A stretch of 64,000 bases of DNA from Streptomyces sp. NBC_00440 (GCF_036014215.1 NZ_CP107921.1:4588501-4652500), one strand, 5' to 3'. Counted from the first letter of the stretch, positions 38,238 through 46,890 are shown. The notes: generated from the letters alone by a model not told the origin. Translations and numbers: made by a program.

Positions 38238-38826
38238 CCTGCTCGGTCGGATCCTGACGCCCCGCGCCCGCCTCCAGATGGGCCTGGGTCATGAGATCGA
38301 TGGCGACTTCGAGGACAGCCTTGCGCTTGTCCTCGGGGTCGCCTTCGGCGTCTTTCAGGGCGAACGATCCCGCGTGCATGGTGAACAGCGCGGAGAAGCA
38401 GCGGACCTGGTCGGTCAGTGACGCGTCGGGCGCTCTGACCAGGTCGAGCAGGAGCAGCATCCGGTTCTTGAAGTTCTCGCCAACGCTCAACTCCCGTACC
38501 GTCCCCTGGTTCTCCTGCATGAAGCGGAAGAGCGGCGCCGCGCCTCTGAGCGCTTCGCTGTAGCGCCGCAGGACCTCCGTCTTCGTCTCCAGGCTGCGCG
38601 GCCGGCCCTGGCCCCACGCGATGACCTCGTCGATGGGTGCCGAGAGGTCGTGGAAGAGGCTGATGAGGATGTCTTCCTTGGTCTTGAAGTGGTAGTACAG
38701 CGCCGCCTTGGTGACATCGAGCTTCTCGGCGATCTCCCGGAGCGAGGTCTTCTCGTATCCCTGCTCGACGAAGAGGTCCAGCGCGACGTCCTGGATCCGC
38801 TGGCGGGTGTTTCCTCTGCTGCCCAT
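38194..38826 (-). CDS. TetR-family repressor (efflux type)
   Basis: In this 210-aa protein the N-terminal helix-turn-helix is typical: RQRIQDVALDLFVEQGYEKTSLREIAEKLDVTKAALYYHFKTKEDI. The C-terminal ligand domain is unassigned. It is divergent from an MFS efflux pump gene, and a long inverted repeat fills the space between them, so it very likely represses both the pump and itself until a drug-like ligand binds. Confidence 0.92.
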   Translation of the reverse strand: MGSRGNTRQRIQDVALDLFVEQGYEKTSLREIAEKLDVTKAALYYHFKTKEDILISLFHDLSAPIDEVIAWGQGRPRSLETKTEVLRRYSEALRGAAPLFRFMQENQGTVRELSVGENFKNRMLLLLDLVRAPDASLTDQVRCFSALFTMHAGSFALKDAEGDPEDKRKAVLEVAIDLMTQAHLEAGAGRQDPTEQVRTSRRGPSGTASG

Positions 38827-38842
38827 TGGTGCTCTCCCGCGA

Positions 38843-38917
38843 TACTTACTTGACGCCCGGCTAGTACAAGGCTACCTTCTCTCGGTGTAATCAAACTAGC
38901 CGGGCGGCAAGTAAGTA
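38843..38917. promoter_or_regulatory. Long inverted repeat operator between TetR and MFS genes
   Basis: Two 23-bp arms (38843-38865 starting TACTTACTTGACGCCC, and 38895-38917 starting ACTAGCCGGGCGGCAA) are inverted copies with one mismatch, separated by 29 bp that hold the divergent promoter elements. Each arm has the size of a TetR-dimer operator and also has internal partial symmetry (TACT...AGTA). Confidence 0.75.
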
Positions 38918-38959
38918 AACAGACCGAGGCCCGGCAGGTTCAGGGGAGTGGTGGGGTAC

Positions 38960-40510
38960 GTGTCGGAAACCGCAGAACTGGCGAGATCGGAAGCGGGGGG
39001 CAAGACCGAGCCACAGCCGCGCAGCGTCCGGGTGGTGCTGTTCGCGCTGATGATCGCGATGTTGCTCGCGATGCTCGACAACATGATCGTGAACACCGCG
39101 ATGCCGACCATCGTCGGCGAGTTGGGCGGGCTGGCACACCTGTCCTGGGTGGTGACCGCGTACACACTGGCGACGGCGGCCTCCACGCCCATCTGGGGCA
39201 AGGTCGGCGACATGTACGGGCGCAAGGGCGCCTTCCTCGCCTCCATCGTGATCTTCCTGATCGGCTCCGCGCTGAGCGGGATGGCGCAGGACATGAGCCA
39301 GCTCATCGGTTTCCGGGCCATCCAGGGCCTCGGCGCCGGCGGCCTGATGGTCGGCGTCATGGCGATCATCGGCGACCTGATTCCGCCGCGTGAGCGCGGC
39401 AAGTACCAGGGCATGATGGCCGGCGTCATGGCGGTCGCGATGATCGGCGGGCCGCTCGTCGGCGGTGCCATCACCGACCACCTCGGCTGGCGCTGGACCT
39501 TCTACATCAACCTGCCGCTGGGCGCGGTCGCGCTCGCCATGGTCACGACCGTGCTGCACCTGCCCAAGAAGCGGTCCCGGGGGCGGATCGACTATCTCGG
39601 TACGGCGCTGCTCACCATCGGCATCGTCTCGATCGTGCTGGTCACCACCTGGGGCGGTACGCAGTACGCCTGGGGCTCGGCCATCGTCATGGAGCTCATC
39701 TTCATCGGCGTCGCCGCGCTGATCGGCTTCGTCTTCTGGGAGACCAAGGCCGCCGAACCGATCGTGCCGCTGCACATCTTCCGCAGCCGCAACTTCACAC
39801 TGATGTCGGTCATCGGCTTCCTGACCGGATTCGTGATGTTCGGCGCGATGCTCTTCCTGCCGCTGTTCCAGCAGTCGGTGCAGGGCGCGTCCGCGACCAA
39901 CTCCGGTCTGCTGCTGATGCCCATGCTGCTGGCGATGATGGCCGTCTCGCTCGTCGCGGGCCGGATCACCACCAACACCGGCAAGTACAAGGTCTTCCCG
40001 ATCGCGGGCGGCGCCCTGATGATCGTCGGGCTGTATCTGCTGTCCACGATGGACGTCCACACCACCCGGCTGACGACCGGTGTCTACATGGCCGTGGTCG
40101 GCGCCGGTATGGGCTTCCTGATGCAGATCACCATGCTGGTCGCGCAGAACAGCGTCGAGATGAAGGACATGGGCGTCGCCTCGTCCTCGACCACCCTCTT
40201 CCGTACGCTCGGCTCCTCCTTCGGCGTCTCGATCATGGGTGCGCTCTTCACCAGCAAGGTGCAGGACGAGATGACCGCGCGGATGGGCAAGGGCGTCTCG
40301 CTCCCCTCGGCGCAGCTGGACGCGGCGAGCCTGGCGAAGCTGCCGGAGAAGGCCCGGGACGCGTACCAGTACGCGGTCGCCGCGGGAACCCACGGCGGAT
40401 TCCTGCTGGGTGCCGTCGCCGGACTCGCGGTCATCGCGGCCGCCGTCTTCGTCAAGGAAGTCGCCCTGCGCGGCGGGCCTGACGCCCCCGCACCGGTGCA
40501 GGAGCCGTAG
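38960..40510 (+). CDS. MFS multidrug efflux transporter, DHA2 (EmrB/QacA) family
   Basis: The 516-aa protein has about 14 hydrophobic segments, motif C-like sequences and DHA2 hallmarks LDNMIVNTAMPTIVGEL, WVVTAYTLATAAS and GKVGDMYGRKGAFL with AIQGLGAGGLMVGVMAII. It would export toxic compounds in exchange for protons. GTG 38960 is chosen with GGGGAG 11 nt upstream; GTGs at 38948 and 38951 are alternatives. It is under probable control of the divergent TetR gene. Confidence 0.92.
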   Translation: MSETAELARSEAGGKTEPQPRSVRVVLFALMIAMLLAMLDNMIVNTAMPTIVGELGGLAHLSWVVTAYTLATAASTPIWGKVGDMYGRKGAFLASIVIFLIGSALSGMAQDMSQLIGFRAIQGLGAGGLMVGVMAIIGDLIPPRERGKYQGMMAGVMAVAMIGGPLVGGAITDHLGWRWTFYINLPLGAVALAMVTTVLHLPKKRSRGRIDYLGTALLTIGIVSIVLVTTWGGTQYAWGSAIVMELIFIGVAALIGFVFWETKAAEPIVPLHIFRSRNFTLMSVIGFLTGFVMFGAMLFLPLFQQSVQGASATNSGLLLMPMLLAMMAVSLVAGRITTNTGKYKVFPIAGGALMIVGLYLLSTMDVHTTRLTTGVYMAVVGAGMGFLMQITMLVAQNSVEMKDMGVASSSTTLFRTLGSSFGVSIMGALFTSKVQDEMTARMGKGVSLPSAQLDAASLAKLPEKARDAYQYAVAAGTHGGFLLGAVAGLAVIAAAVFVKEVALRGGPDAPAPVQEP

Positions 40511-40528
40511 GCCGCAGTACGTGTACGA

Positions 40529-40567
40529 GAGCGGGCCCCGGATGCGCGATGCATCCGGGGCCCGCTC
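40529..40567 (+). terminator. Bidirectional hairpin between MFS gene and cseC
   Basis: A 17-bp perfect stem (GAGCGGGCCCCGGATGC and its complement) with GCGAT loop lies between the convergent MFS and cseC genes. No T-run follows on either side; hairpin termination of this kind is common in high-GC actinobacteria. Confidence 0.7.
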
Positions 40568-40609
40568 CGTACGCGTACATATACCGGCGCCGTCGCCGCC
40601 GTTATGTGG

Positions 40610-41923
40610 TCACGAGGGCCGGGTCAGGGCGCGGAAGCTTCCCGTGACGGTCGGCGCGTGTTCCGGGAGCCAGAGCACCGCGATGGCGCCGCCCGTCTCC
40701 TTCGCCCCCTCCGGTGCCGCGTTGCGGAACGTCAGCCGCGCCCCGAGCACCTTGGCCTGCCCGGCCGCGATCGTCAGCCCCAGACCGTGCCCGACACCCG
40801 CCCGGTCGCTGCTGCCCGTACGGAAGCGGCTCGGCCCGTCCCGCAGCAGCGTGTCGGGGAAGCCGGGCCCGTGGTCGCGCACCCGCACCACCCGTCCCTC
40901 GACCGTGACCTCCACCGGCGTCCCGCCGTGCTTGGCCGCGTTGCCGAGGAGATTGCCGAGGATCCGCTCCAGGCGCCGCGGATCGGTGTTGACCCAGGAC
41001 TCGTGCACCACCCGGACCTGCGCGTCCGGCGCCACTATCGACACCCGGCGGCTGACGAACTCGCCCAGCGCGATCTCCTGGAGCTCGGCCCGCTCGGACG
41101 CGCTGTCCAGCCTGGCCACCTCCAGTACGTCCTCGACCAGGGTCCGCAGCGCCTGCGCCCGGTTGCGTACCAGCTCGGTCGGCCTGCCGGGCGGCAGCAG
41201 CTCCGCGGCCGTCAGCAGCCCGGTCACCGGCGTACGCAGCTCGTGCGCGATATCGGCCGTGACCCGGCGCTCGGCCTCCACCCGCTCCTGCAGGGTGTCG
41301 GTCATCGCGTCCACGGCGCGGGCCAGCTCATCCGTCTCGTCCCGTACGAAACCGCCGATGGCGGCCCGCACCCGGACGTCCGTGCCGCCCTGTGCCACCT
41401 TGGTCGCGGCCGCGGCCGCCTTGCGCAGCCGCCGCGAGAGCTGGCCGCCGATCAGCACGCCCAGCGCGCTGCCCCCGAGCACCACCGAGACCGAGCCGAT
41501 GATCAGCGCCCGGTCGAGGTCCTGCAGGACGGAGGCGCTGCTGCCGTAACGGCTGTGCAGTGAGAGCACGTCGCCGTCGGAGAGCGGGGCGGCCGCCCAG
41601 ACGTCGGGGATCCCGTTGGAGTGCTCGACGACCAGGGTGGAGATCCGGTTCTCGGCGGCCCGGCGCCGCAGCTCCCTGGGCAGGCTGGGGTCATTGACCT
41701 TGGAGCCGAGCTGCGGCTGCTGCTGTTGTTGCTTCTTCGCCTCGAAGAGCCGCAGGGCGAACTGGAGCCGGACGACCTGAGTGTCCCGTGCGTTGTCGAG
41801 CATGGAGACGCGGGCCGCGTTGTGGACGACGAGGCTGAGCGCGACAGCGATGAGCGCGCCGACCCCGGCGATGGCGATGCTGATCTTCCACCGGACGCCG
41901 GTGCGCAGGGCGAGGTGCTTCAT
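40610..41923 (-). CDS. cseC: Sensor histidine kinase CseC of the SigE envelope-stress system
   Basis: The 437-aa protein has two membrane segments (about residues 12-34 and 140-165) around an extracytoplasmic domain with a poly-Gln stretch, then a HAMP domain. The phospho-acceptor segment is VTADIAHELRTPVTGLL, and the HATPase has ERILGNLLGNAAKHGG, VRDHGPGFPD and GHGLGLTIA. In Streptomyces, CseC senses cell-wall stress and phosphorylates CseB to switch on sigE. Its first 12 residues are duplicated in a leader frame upstream, and its ATG overlaps the leader stop (ATGA). Confidence 0.93.
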   Translation of the reverse strand: MKHLALRTGVRWKISIAIAGVGALIAVALSLVVHNAARVSMLDNARDTQVVRLQFALRLFEAKKQQQQQPQLGSKVNDPSLPRELRRRAAENRISTLVVEHSNGIPDVWAAAPLSDGDVLSLHSRYGSSASVLQDLDRALIIGSVSVVLGGSALGVLIGGQLSRRLRKAAAAATKVAQGGTDVRVRAAIGGFVRDETDELARAVDAMTDTLQERVEAERRVTADIAHELRTPVTGLLTAAELLPPGRPTELVRNRAQALRTLVEDVLEVARLDSASERAELQEIALGEFVSRRVSIVAPDAQVRVVHESWVNTDPRRLERILGNLLGNAAKHGGTPVEVTVEGRVVRVRDHGPGFPDTLLRDGPSRFRTGSSDRAGVGHGLGLTIAAGQAKVLGARLTFRNAAPEGAKETGGAIAVLWLPEHAPTVTGSFRALTRPS

Positions 41924-42040
41924 GTCGGCGTTCCTGTTCGACGCGGGCCGACCACGGGGCTTCTCCGGCCGGGGGTCCGGGGGTTGTCCCCCGGTGGACG
42001 CAGCCACCGGACGCCGGTGCGCAGGGCGAGGTGCTTCATG
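41888..42040. repeat. 37-bp direct repeat flanking a 79-bp insertion at the cseB-cseC junction
   Basis: The 37 bases at 41888-41924 and 42004-42040 are identical. They cover codons 1-12 of cseC plus the overlapping end of cseB. The 79 bp between them contain a perfect GC hairpin (CCGGGGG at 41977-41983 and CCCCCGG at 41988-41994) resembling other REP-like elements in this window. Confidence 0.95.
41920..42039 (-). CDS. 39-codon leader peptide gene derived from duplicated cseC start
   Basis: Reading from the ATG that overlaps the cseB stop (ATGA), the frame gives MKHLALRTGVRW, identical to CseC residues 1-12, then 27 unrelated Pro/Arg/Gly-rich residues and a TGA. That TGA overlaps the real cseC ATG, again as ATGA. 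The ancestral cseB-cseC coupling therefore seems split into two couplings by the duplication. The peptide itself probably has no function; translating it may keep ribosomes feeding into cseC. Confidence 0.65.
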   Translation of the reverse strand: MKHLALRTGVRWLRPPGDNPRTPGRRSPVVGPRRTGTPT

Positions 42041-42734
42041 CCTTCAGCTTGTATCCGAAGCCGCGGACCGTTTCGATCCGGTCCTGTCCGATCTTTGTCC
42101 GCAGCCGCTGCACATGGACGTCCACGACCCGGGTGTCACCGCCCCAGCCGTAGTCCCAGACCCGCTCCAGGAGCTTGTCGCGGGAGAGCACCGTGCCCGG
42201 CGCCGAAGAGAACTCCAGGAGCAGCCGCATCTCGGTCGGGGTCAGCGCCACATGGGTGCCGCTCCTGCGCACCTCCATGCCCTCCGTGTCGACCTCGATG
42301 TCGCCGAAGGCCAGCACGCCGCGCTCGTCCGGCTCGGCGTCACTGTCCGTACCTGTGCCGCTCGCATGTCCGAACCGGCGGAGAACGGCCCGGATGCGGG
42401 CCACCAGGACCGCGCCGTCGAACGGCTTGGTCACGTAGTCGTCGGCTCCGGCCTCCAGCCCCAGCACCACGTCGATCGAGTCGGCGCGGGCCGACAGCAT
42501 GATCACCGGGACGGTCGACTGGTCACGGATCCGGCGGCACAGGGAGACCCCGTCAAGCCCCGGCAGCATGACGTCGAGCAGGGCGATGTCGGGCTGGTTG
42601 GTGCGGAACGCGTCGAGTCCGGAGAGCCCGTCGGGCATCGCGGTGACGCGGAAACCGTCCCGTTCCAGGGCGAGCTGTGTCGCCTCGCGGATCACATCGT
42701 CGTCCTCGACGAAGAGGACATGGGTCTCGGCCAT
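42036..42734 (-). CDS. cseB: Response regulator CseB
   Basis: This 232-aa OmpR-family regulator has receiver-domain acidic residues FVEDDD, phospho-acceptor Asp in DIALLDVMLPGLDG (about residue 54) and a C-terminal winged helix with LTPTEMRLLLEFSSAPGTVLSRDKLLERVW and VDVHVQRLRTKI. Position after sigE and cseA and before cseC identifies it as CseB, which activates the sigE promoter. Its stop overlaps the ATG of the leader peptide gene. Confidence 0.95.
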   Translation of the reverse strand: MAETHVLFVEDDDVIREATQLALERDGFRVTAMPDGLSGLDAFRTNQPDIALLDVMLPGLDGVSLCRRIRDQSTVPVIMLSARADSIDVVLGLEAGADDYVTKPFDGAVLVARIRAVLRRFGHASGTGTDSDAEPDERGVLAFGDIEVDTEGMEVRRSGTHVALTPTEMRLLLEFSSAPGTVLSRDKLLERVWDYGWGGDTRVVDVHVQRLRTKIGQDRIETVRGFGYKLKA

Positions 42735-42746
42735 CCCGCTGCTCTC

Positions 42747-43427
42747 TCAGTTGCTGGGGCTGGTGGTGGCGGTGTCCCCGCCGGTGTCTCCGTCGGTGTC
42801 CCCATCACCGACCGCCCGGCTGAAGTCGGTGTGCACGGCGTCGGTCTGCGCGAACTTGTTGTTCGTCCAGTGGTACGTGATGACGTCCTCGCTCGACGCG
42901 TACGACATCGAGTCGCCCTTCGCGTACTGCTGCTTCGTCACCACGAGATCGCCCCGGTCGATCTCGGAGTAGACGGGCGCGGCCTCCGAGCCGAAGACGT
43001 TCTTGTACGAGCCGCCGTGCGCGCGGTAGACGTACGTGGCGACCCCCACCGCACTGCGGCACGTCATCACGTTCACCACGACATCGGCGACGTCGCCGCC
43101 GGTCAGCCGCGCGTACGAGACGTCGACCGGGTAGTCGCTGCCCGAGCACGGCTTGAGGTCGCGCTTGACCGCCGGGCTGACCATCGGGTCCTGCTTCAGG
43201 AGACCCACCGGGTTCACCCGCTCGCCGGGCTTGGTCGCGGCCGCCGACCCCGGATCCTTGGTGGGCGCGACCGCGGGGACCGAATGGGCCGCTCCCTCGT
43301 CGCGTGTCCCCGTACCACCCGAGTCGCAGCCCGCCACGAACAGGCCGACGACGGCGAGCCCGGCCACCGCCGTGACGCTCGCCGCCAGAGTGCCTCTTCT
43401 GGTTCTGGCCACCCTGGACCCGGCCAC
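42747..43427 (-). CDS. cseA: Lipoprotein CseA, negative modulator of the SigE system
   Basis: The protein is 226 aa from the chosen GTG. The signal peptide has TRRG, a hydrophobic core and lipobox FVAGC, so it is a lipoprotein on the outer face of the membrane. The mature domain includes SDYPVDVSYARLTGGDVADVVVNVMTCRS and YVYRAHGG and ends in an Asp/Gly/Thr tail. CseA is reported to dampen the sigE response. The start is uncertain: GTG 43412 gives a more compact signal peptide and GTG 43496 would overlap sigE. Confidence 0.85.
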   Translation of the reverse strand: MAGSRVARTRRGTLAASVTAVAGLAVVGLFVAGCDSGGTGTRDEGAAHSVPAVAPTKDPGSAAATKPGERVNPVGLLKQDPMVSPAVKRDLKPCSGSDYPVDVSYARLTGGDVADVVVNVMTCRSAVGVATYVYRAHGGSYKNVFGSEAAPVYSEIDRGDLVVTKQQYAKGDSMSYASSEDVITYHWTNNKFAQTDAVHTDFSRAVGDGDTDGDTGGDTATTSPSN

Positions 43428-43483
43428 TGCACCCCGGCCGTCGTCGTCTCCGGGGCCGCCCGGACCGTCCTCCGGGCCCTCTG

Positions 43484-44035
43484 TCAGGCCGCGCACCGCT
43501 CCCGCCCCATCTCTTGTTCCCCACGGATCAGCGCACGCGCGTCGATGTCGCGGCTCTCCAGCTCCTGCCTGAGCCGTGCAAGGGCCCGGTGCAGTGTGCT
43601 CTTCACCGTACCGGCCGACATGCCCAGTGCGGCAGCCGTCTCCTCGGTGCTCATCTGCTCCCAGTGTCGCAGGACGACCACACTGCGCTGCTTGGGAGCG
43701 AGCACCTTCAGGATGTCCATCAGCAGCGCGCGGTCCGCGTGCTGCTCCGTGCCGTCCTCGACGCTCGCGTCGGGCAGCTGCTCGGTGGGGACCTCCTCCA
43801 GCCTGCGGGCGCGCCACCACTCCGTACGGGTGTTGATCATGACGCGGCGGAGGTAGGCGTCGGCCAGCGACTTGTCGGCGATGCCCTCCCAGCGGCGGTA
43901 GGTGCGCGCCAGCGCGGTCTGCAGCAGGTCCTGGGCGTCGACGGGGTCGGGCACCAGCCGGCGGGCGCTCCGCAGCAGGGCGTCCTGCCTGGTGCGTACA
44001 TACTCCTCGAATTCGAGCACCTCACCGTGCGCCAT
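43484..44035 (-). CDS. sigE: RNA polymerase ECF sigma factor SigE
   Basis: The 183-aa ECF sigma factor has region 2 (RTRQDALLRSARRLVPDPVDAQDLLQTALARTYRRW) and region 4 (LAPKQRSVVVLRHWEQMSTEETAAALGMSAGTVKSTLHRALARL). Sequence and the cseA-cseB-cseC neighbours identify SigE, which maintains cell-envelope integrity and lacks an anti-sigma partner, being controlled by CseB-CseC at transcription. GGAGG lies 9 nt before the ATG. A 175-nt gap to mutY upstream holds its promoter. Confidence 0.95.
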   Translation of the reverse strand: MAHGEVLEFEEYVRTRQDALLRSARRLVPDPVDAQDLLQTALARTYRRWEGIADKSLADAYLRRVMINTRTEWWRARRLEEVPTEQLPDASVEDGTEQHADRALLMDILKVLAPKQRSVVVLRHWEQMSTEETAAALGMSAGTVKSTLHRALARLRQELESRDIDARALIRGEQEMGRERCAA

Positions 44036-44210
44036 ACCCAACCGCCTCCGTCGTTCCCCGTGTTCAAACTGCTCTGTGGTCTGTCCACGAAGCTACGGAG
44101 GCGTTGTCACGGAGCTGTGCGTACCAGCCGTCGGCAGACGCACGGCTGCCCATCGATTGTGTAACGGCGATCAGGTTTAAAACGGGAACGGGCAGATCCG
44201 GATGATCGGT

Positions 44211-45227
44211 TCAGGTCAGCGGCAGCCGGTAGACCCCGCCCGCCAGCGGCTCGACCAGCCCGTCGGAGACCAGCCCGTCCAGCGCCCTGGCCCGCTGCAC
44301 CGGCTCGTGCCACACCGCGTCGAGCTGCGACTGCGGTACGGGACCCGGCGTGTCCCGCAGCACCGCGAGCAGCTTGCCGCGCACCTGGCGGTCCGTACCG
44401 GCGTACGTCTGTCCGCGCCGCGCCGCCCCCGCGTGTGCCGGTTTGCCGGCCAGCCGCCAGGCGCACTGCCCGGCGATGGGGCAGCGCCCGCACTCGGGGT
44501 TCTTGGCCGTGCAGACCAGCGCGCCCAGCTCCATGGAGGCCGCGGCCCAGCGCGCCGCGGTGGTCTCGTCGTCGGGGAGCAGGGTGCGGGCCAGCCTGCG
44601 TTCGGCGGCCGTGGTGGCGTTCGGCGGGTACTCGACGCCGCTGACCGCACGGGCGAAGACCCGCCGCACATTGGTGTCCAGGACCGCATGGCGCCGGCCG
44701 TACGCGAAGGAGGCGACCGCCGCAGCCGTGTACTCGCCGATACCGGGCAGCGAGATCAGCTGCCCGTGCTCGGACGGCACCTCGCCGCCGTGCCGCTCCG
44801 TGATGGCCTGGGCCGCTCCGTGCAGGCGCAGGGCGCGGCGCGGATATCCGAGCCTGCCCCAGGCCCGGACCGCCTCACCCGGGGCCTCGGCCGCCAGATC
44901 GGCCGGGCGCGGCCAGCGGGCCAGCCACTGTTCGTAGACCGGCAGCACCCGTACGACAGGGGTCTGCTGGAGCATGAACTCGCTGACCATGACCCCCCAG
45001 GCGCCCGCCTCGGGGCGGCGCCAGGGCAGATCGCGGGCGTTGGCGCCGAACCAGGTGATGACGGAGGAGTGCAGGCCGGCGGCGTCGGGAGCGGACGCCG
45101 GAGTCGCCGAGGGCGTCTGAGGCGTCGGCGTCTGAGGCGTCGGAGTCATCTGAGGCGTCGGGGTCATCTGAGTCGGCGGATTCGGGGGATTAGTCGGATT
45201 CGTCGAAGGTTCAGTGGTTGTAGTCAT
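44211..45227 (-). CDS. mutY: A/G-specific adenine glycosylase MutY
   Basis: MutY removes adenine mispaired with 8-oxoguanine. The 338-aa protein has the catalytic Glu in MVSEFMLQQTP (E83), helix-hairpin-helix SLPGIGEYTAAA, catalytic Asp in VLDTNVRR (D184) and the [4Fe-4S] ligands C239, C246, C249, C255 in the C-x6-C-x2-C-x5-C pattern. The C-terminal NUDIX-like domain is short. Residues 1-48 are a Thr/Pro repeat tail encoded by tandem DNA repeats. It follows the PAP2 gene by 16 nt and GAGAGG precedes the ATG. Confidence 0.95.
   Translation of the reverse strand: MTTTTEPSTNPTNPPNPPTQMTPTPQMTPTPQTPTPQTPSATPASAPDAAGLHSSVITWFGANARDLPWRRPEAGAWGVMVSEFMLQQTPVVRVLPVYEQWLARWPRPADLAAEAPGEAVRAWGRLGYPRRALRLHGAAQAITERHGGEVPSEHGQLISLPGIGEYTAAAVASFAYGRRHAVLDTNVRRVFARAVSGVEYPPNATTAAERRLARTLLPDDETTAARWAAASMELGALVCTAKNPECGRCPIAGQCAWRLAGKPAHAGAARRGQTYAGTDRQVRGKLLAVLRDTPGPVPQSQLDAVWHEPVQRARALDGLVSDGLVEPLAGGVYRLPLT
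45112..45173. repeat. Short tandem repeat encoding the MutY N-terminal tail
   Basis: Two identical 15-bp units (GGCGTCTGAGGCGTC) are followed by an 18-bp variant and a partial unit. All stay in frame with mutY and code for Thr/Pro/Gln residues. Confidence 0.85.
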
Positions 45228-45243
45228 GGCACATCCGATCCTC

Positions 45244-45852
45244 TCAGTTCGGGGCCCCCGGCCCCACGAACCAGGCCGCCGCGCTGATGTCGCTCGACCG
45301 CACCGTCTCCACCAGCGACCGTACGGGCCGGGTCAGCCCCTCGATGACGAGCAGCCCGATCAGCGCGCCGAGGAGCAGCCCGACGATCACGTCATGCGGA
45401 TAGTGCACACCGACGAAGACCCGCGAGAAGGCCATCAGCACCGCGACCGGCACGGTCAGCCAGACCAGCCGCACCATGGCGACGGAGAGTCCGACCGCCG
45501 CGGCGGCCGCGATGATCGAGTGATTGCTGGGGAAGGACCAGTCGCCGGGCGCCGGGCAGTCGATCAGCGGTTTCATCGCCCCGGCCACGGCCCGGCACGG
45601 GCGCTCCTCGTGGATCACCGACTTGAGCACTTCGCTGAGGACGTACGCGATGGCGGTCCCCAGCGGAGCGATCAGCGCCAGAGCCATCGCCTGCGCGGAC
45701 GCCGTACGCGCCCGCCACCACACGAAGACGAACAGCACGGCGAAGAGCAGCAGTCCGCCCTCGGTCCACAGCTCCATGAGCTGCTGCACCCAGGAGGGCG
45801 TGGAGTGCGCGAATTCGACGATATTTCGGTAGAGCTCGGAAGAACTGTCCAT
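45244..45852 (-). CDS. PAP2-family membrane phosphatase
   Basis: The 202-aa protein has five to six membrane segments and the three PAP2 motifs: KSVIHEERP, SFPSNHS and SRVFVGVHYPHD. Such enzymes remove phosphate from undecaprenyl pyrophosphate or phosphatidate at the membrane, helping to recycle the cell-wall lipid carrier. It lies between the SigE envelope-stress genes and disA and is the first gene of a leftward unit with mutY. Confidence 0.9.
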   Translation of the reverse strand: MDSSSELYRNIVEFAHSTPSWVQQLMELWTEGGLLLFAVLFVFVWWRARTASAQAMALALIAPLGTAIAYVLSEVLKSVIHEERPCRAVAGAMKPLIDCPAPGDWSFPSNHSIIAAAAAVGLSVAMVRLVWLTVPVAVLMAFSRVFVGVHYPHDVIVGLLLGALIGLLVIEGLTRPVRSLVETVRSSDISAAAWFVGPGAPN

Positions 45853-46026
45853 GGTGACGGACAGTATGGATCATCCCGAAGCGGTGACCACGAGCGATCC
45901 TGCTCACGCTGTGCGGCCCGTGACGGGGGCACCGGGCACGGTCTGCGGAATGATGATCCGTAAAAGTTGTACGGACGGCGGCGGGTGGGGCCTGAGTTGG
46001 GTCTGATCTCTCGTACAGTTTGCGCC

Positions 46027-46890
46027 GTGGGATCTATGCGCAATCCGGTCGGGCCGCTTCCCTCCTCCATCTACTGGCGACGGAGGGCAGTAGCGGCGAC
46101 TCTGGTTGCGCTGCTCGCCCTGCTGGTCGTATGGATGGTGACATCGGGCGGCGGCGGAAAGCAGGGCAGTTCGGGCGCGAAGGGGGCCAATCCCGCCCCT
46201 TCCATCACCCCGGGCCCCTCCGGAACGGGCCCCGCGATCAGTCAAGCGCCCGGCGGGAGCGGTGGTTCGGGCAGCTCCGGCGGATCGGGCTCGTCCTCCG
46301 GTTCGGATACGGGTTCCGGCTCGGGCTCGGGCTCTGGCTCGGGCGGTTCCGGCGGGGCGGGCAGCGGCTCCGGCGGTACGGGCCCGGGCAGCGGTGACGG
46401 TGCCAACGGCACAGCCGGAAGCGGCGGTTCGGGCGCGGACGCCGCAGGCGCCGTCGACGGCCGGCGAGTCTCCGCGGGCTCCAGCCTCCCCGACTGCACT
46501 GCGGGAGCGGTCCAGTTGACGCTGCACAACCCCAAGAACAGCTATCCCCCCGGTGAGAAGCTGAAGTTCGACCTGATCGCCAAGAACACCTCGGGGACGG
46601 CCTGCAAGGTCGACTTCGGCCCGAAGGCCACCGTGCTCACGATCACCTCGACCACGGACGACCATGCCGTCTGGTCGTCCAAGGACTGCCCGAAGGACGG
46701 CGGTTCCGTGCTCCTCCAGGTCCCGGCCAACAGCACCATCAAGCACACGGTGGAATGGGACCGTAAGAAGTCGGCCCCGAAGTGCACGAAGCCGGGCCCG
46801 CAGACGGCGGGGGCCGGCACCTATCTGGTCGAGGCGAAGGCCCCGGGAATGCCGGTGAAGCAGACATCGGTGGTCCTGACGAAGGACTGA
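46027..46890 (+). CDS. Membrane-anchored secreted protein with Ser/Gly linker
   Basis: The 287-aa protein has a short cytoplasmic N-terminus (MRNPVGPLPSSIYWRRRAV), one hydrophobic segment (about residues 20-38), a roughly 110-residue Ser/Gly linker and a C-terminal domain with four cysteines (SLPDCTAG, GTACKVDFG, SKDCPKDG, APKCTKPG) likely paired as disulfides. That domain has an Ig-like strand pattern (KLKFDLIAKNTSG). Function unknown. TACAGT lies 7 nt before the GTG, suggesting a leaderless start; ATG 46036 is an alternative. Confidence 0.75.
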   Translation: MGSMRNPVGPLPSSIYWRRRAVAATLVALLALLVVWMVTSGGGGKQGSSGAKGANPAPSITPGPSGTGPAISQAPGGSGGSGSSGGSGSSSGSDTGSGSGSGSGSGGSGGAGSGSGGTGPGSGDGANGTAGSGGSGADAAGAVDGRRVSAGSSLPDCTAGAVQLTLHNPKNSYPPGEKLKFDLIAKNTSGTACKVDFGPKATVLTITSTTDDHAVWSSKDCPKDGGSVLLQVPANSTIKHTVEWDRKKSAPKCTKPGPQTAGAGTYLVEAKAPGMPVKQTSVVLTKD

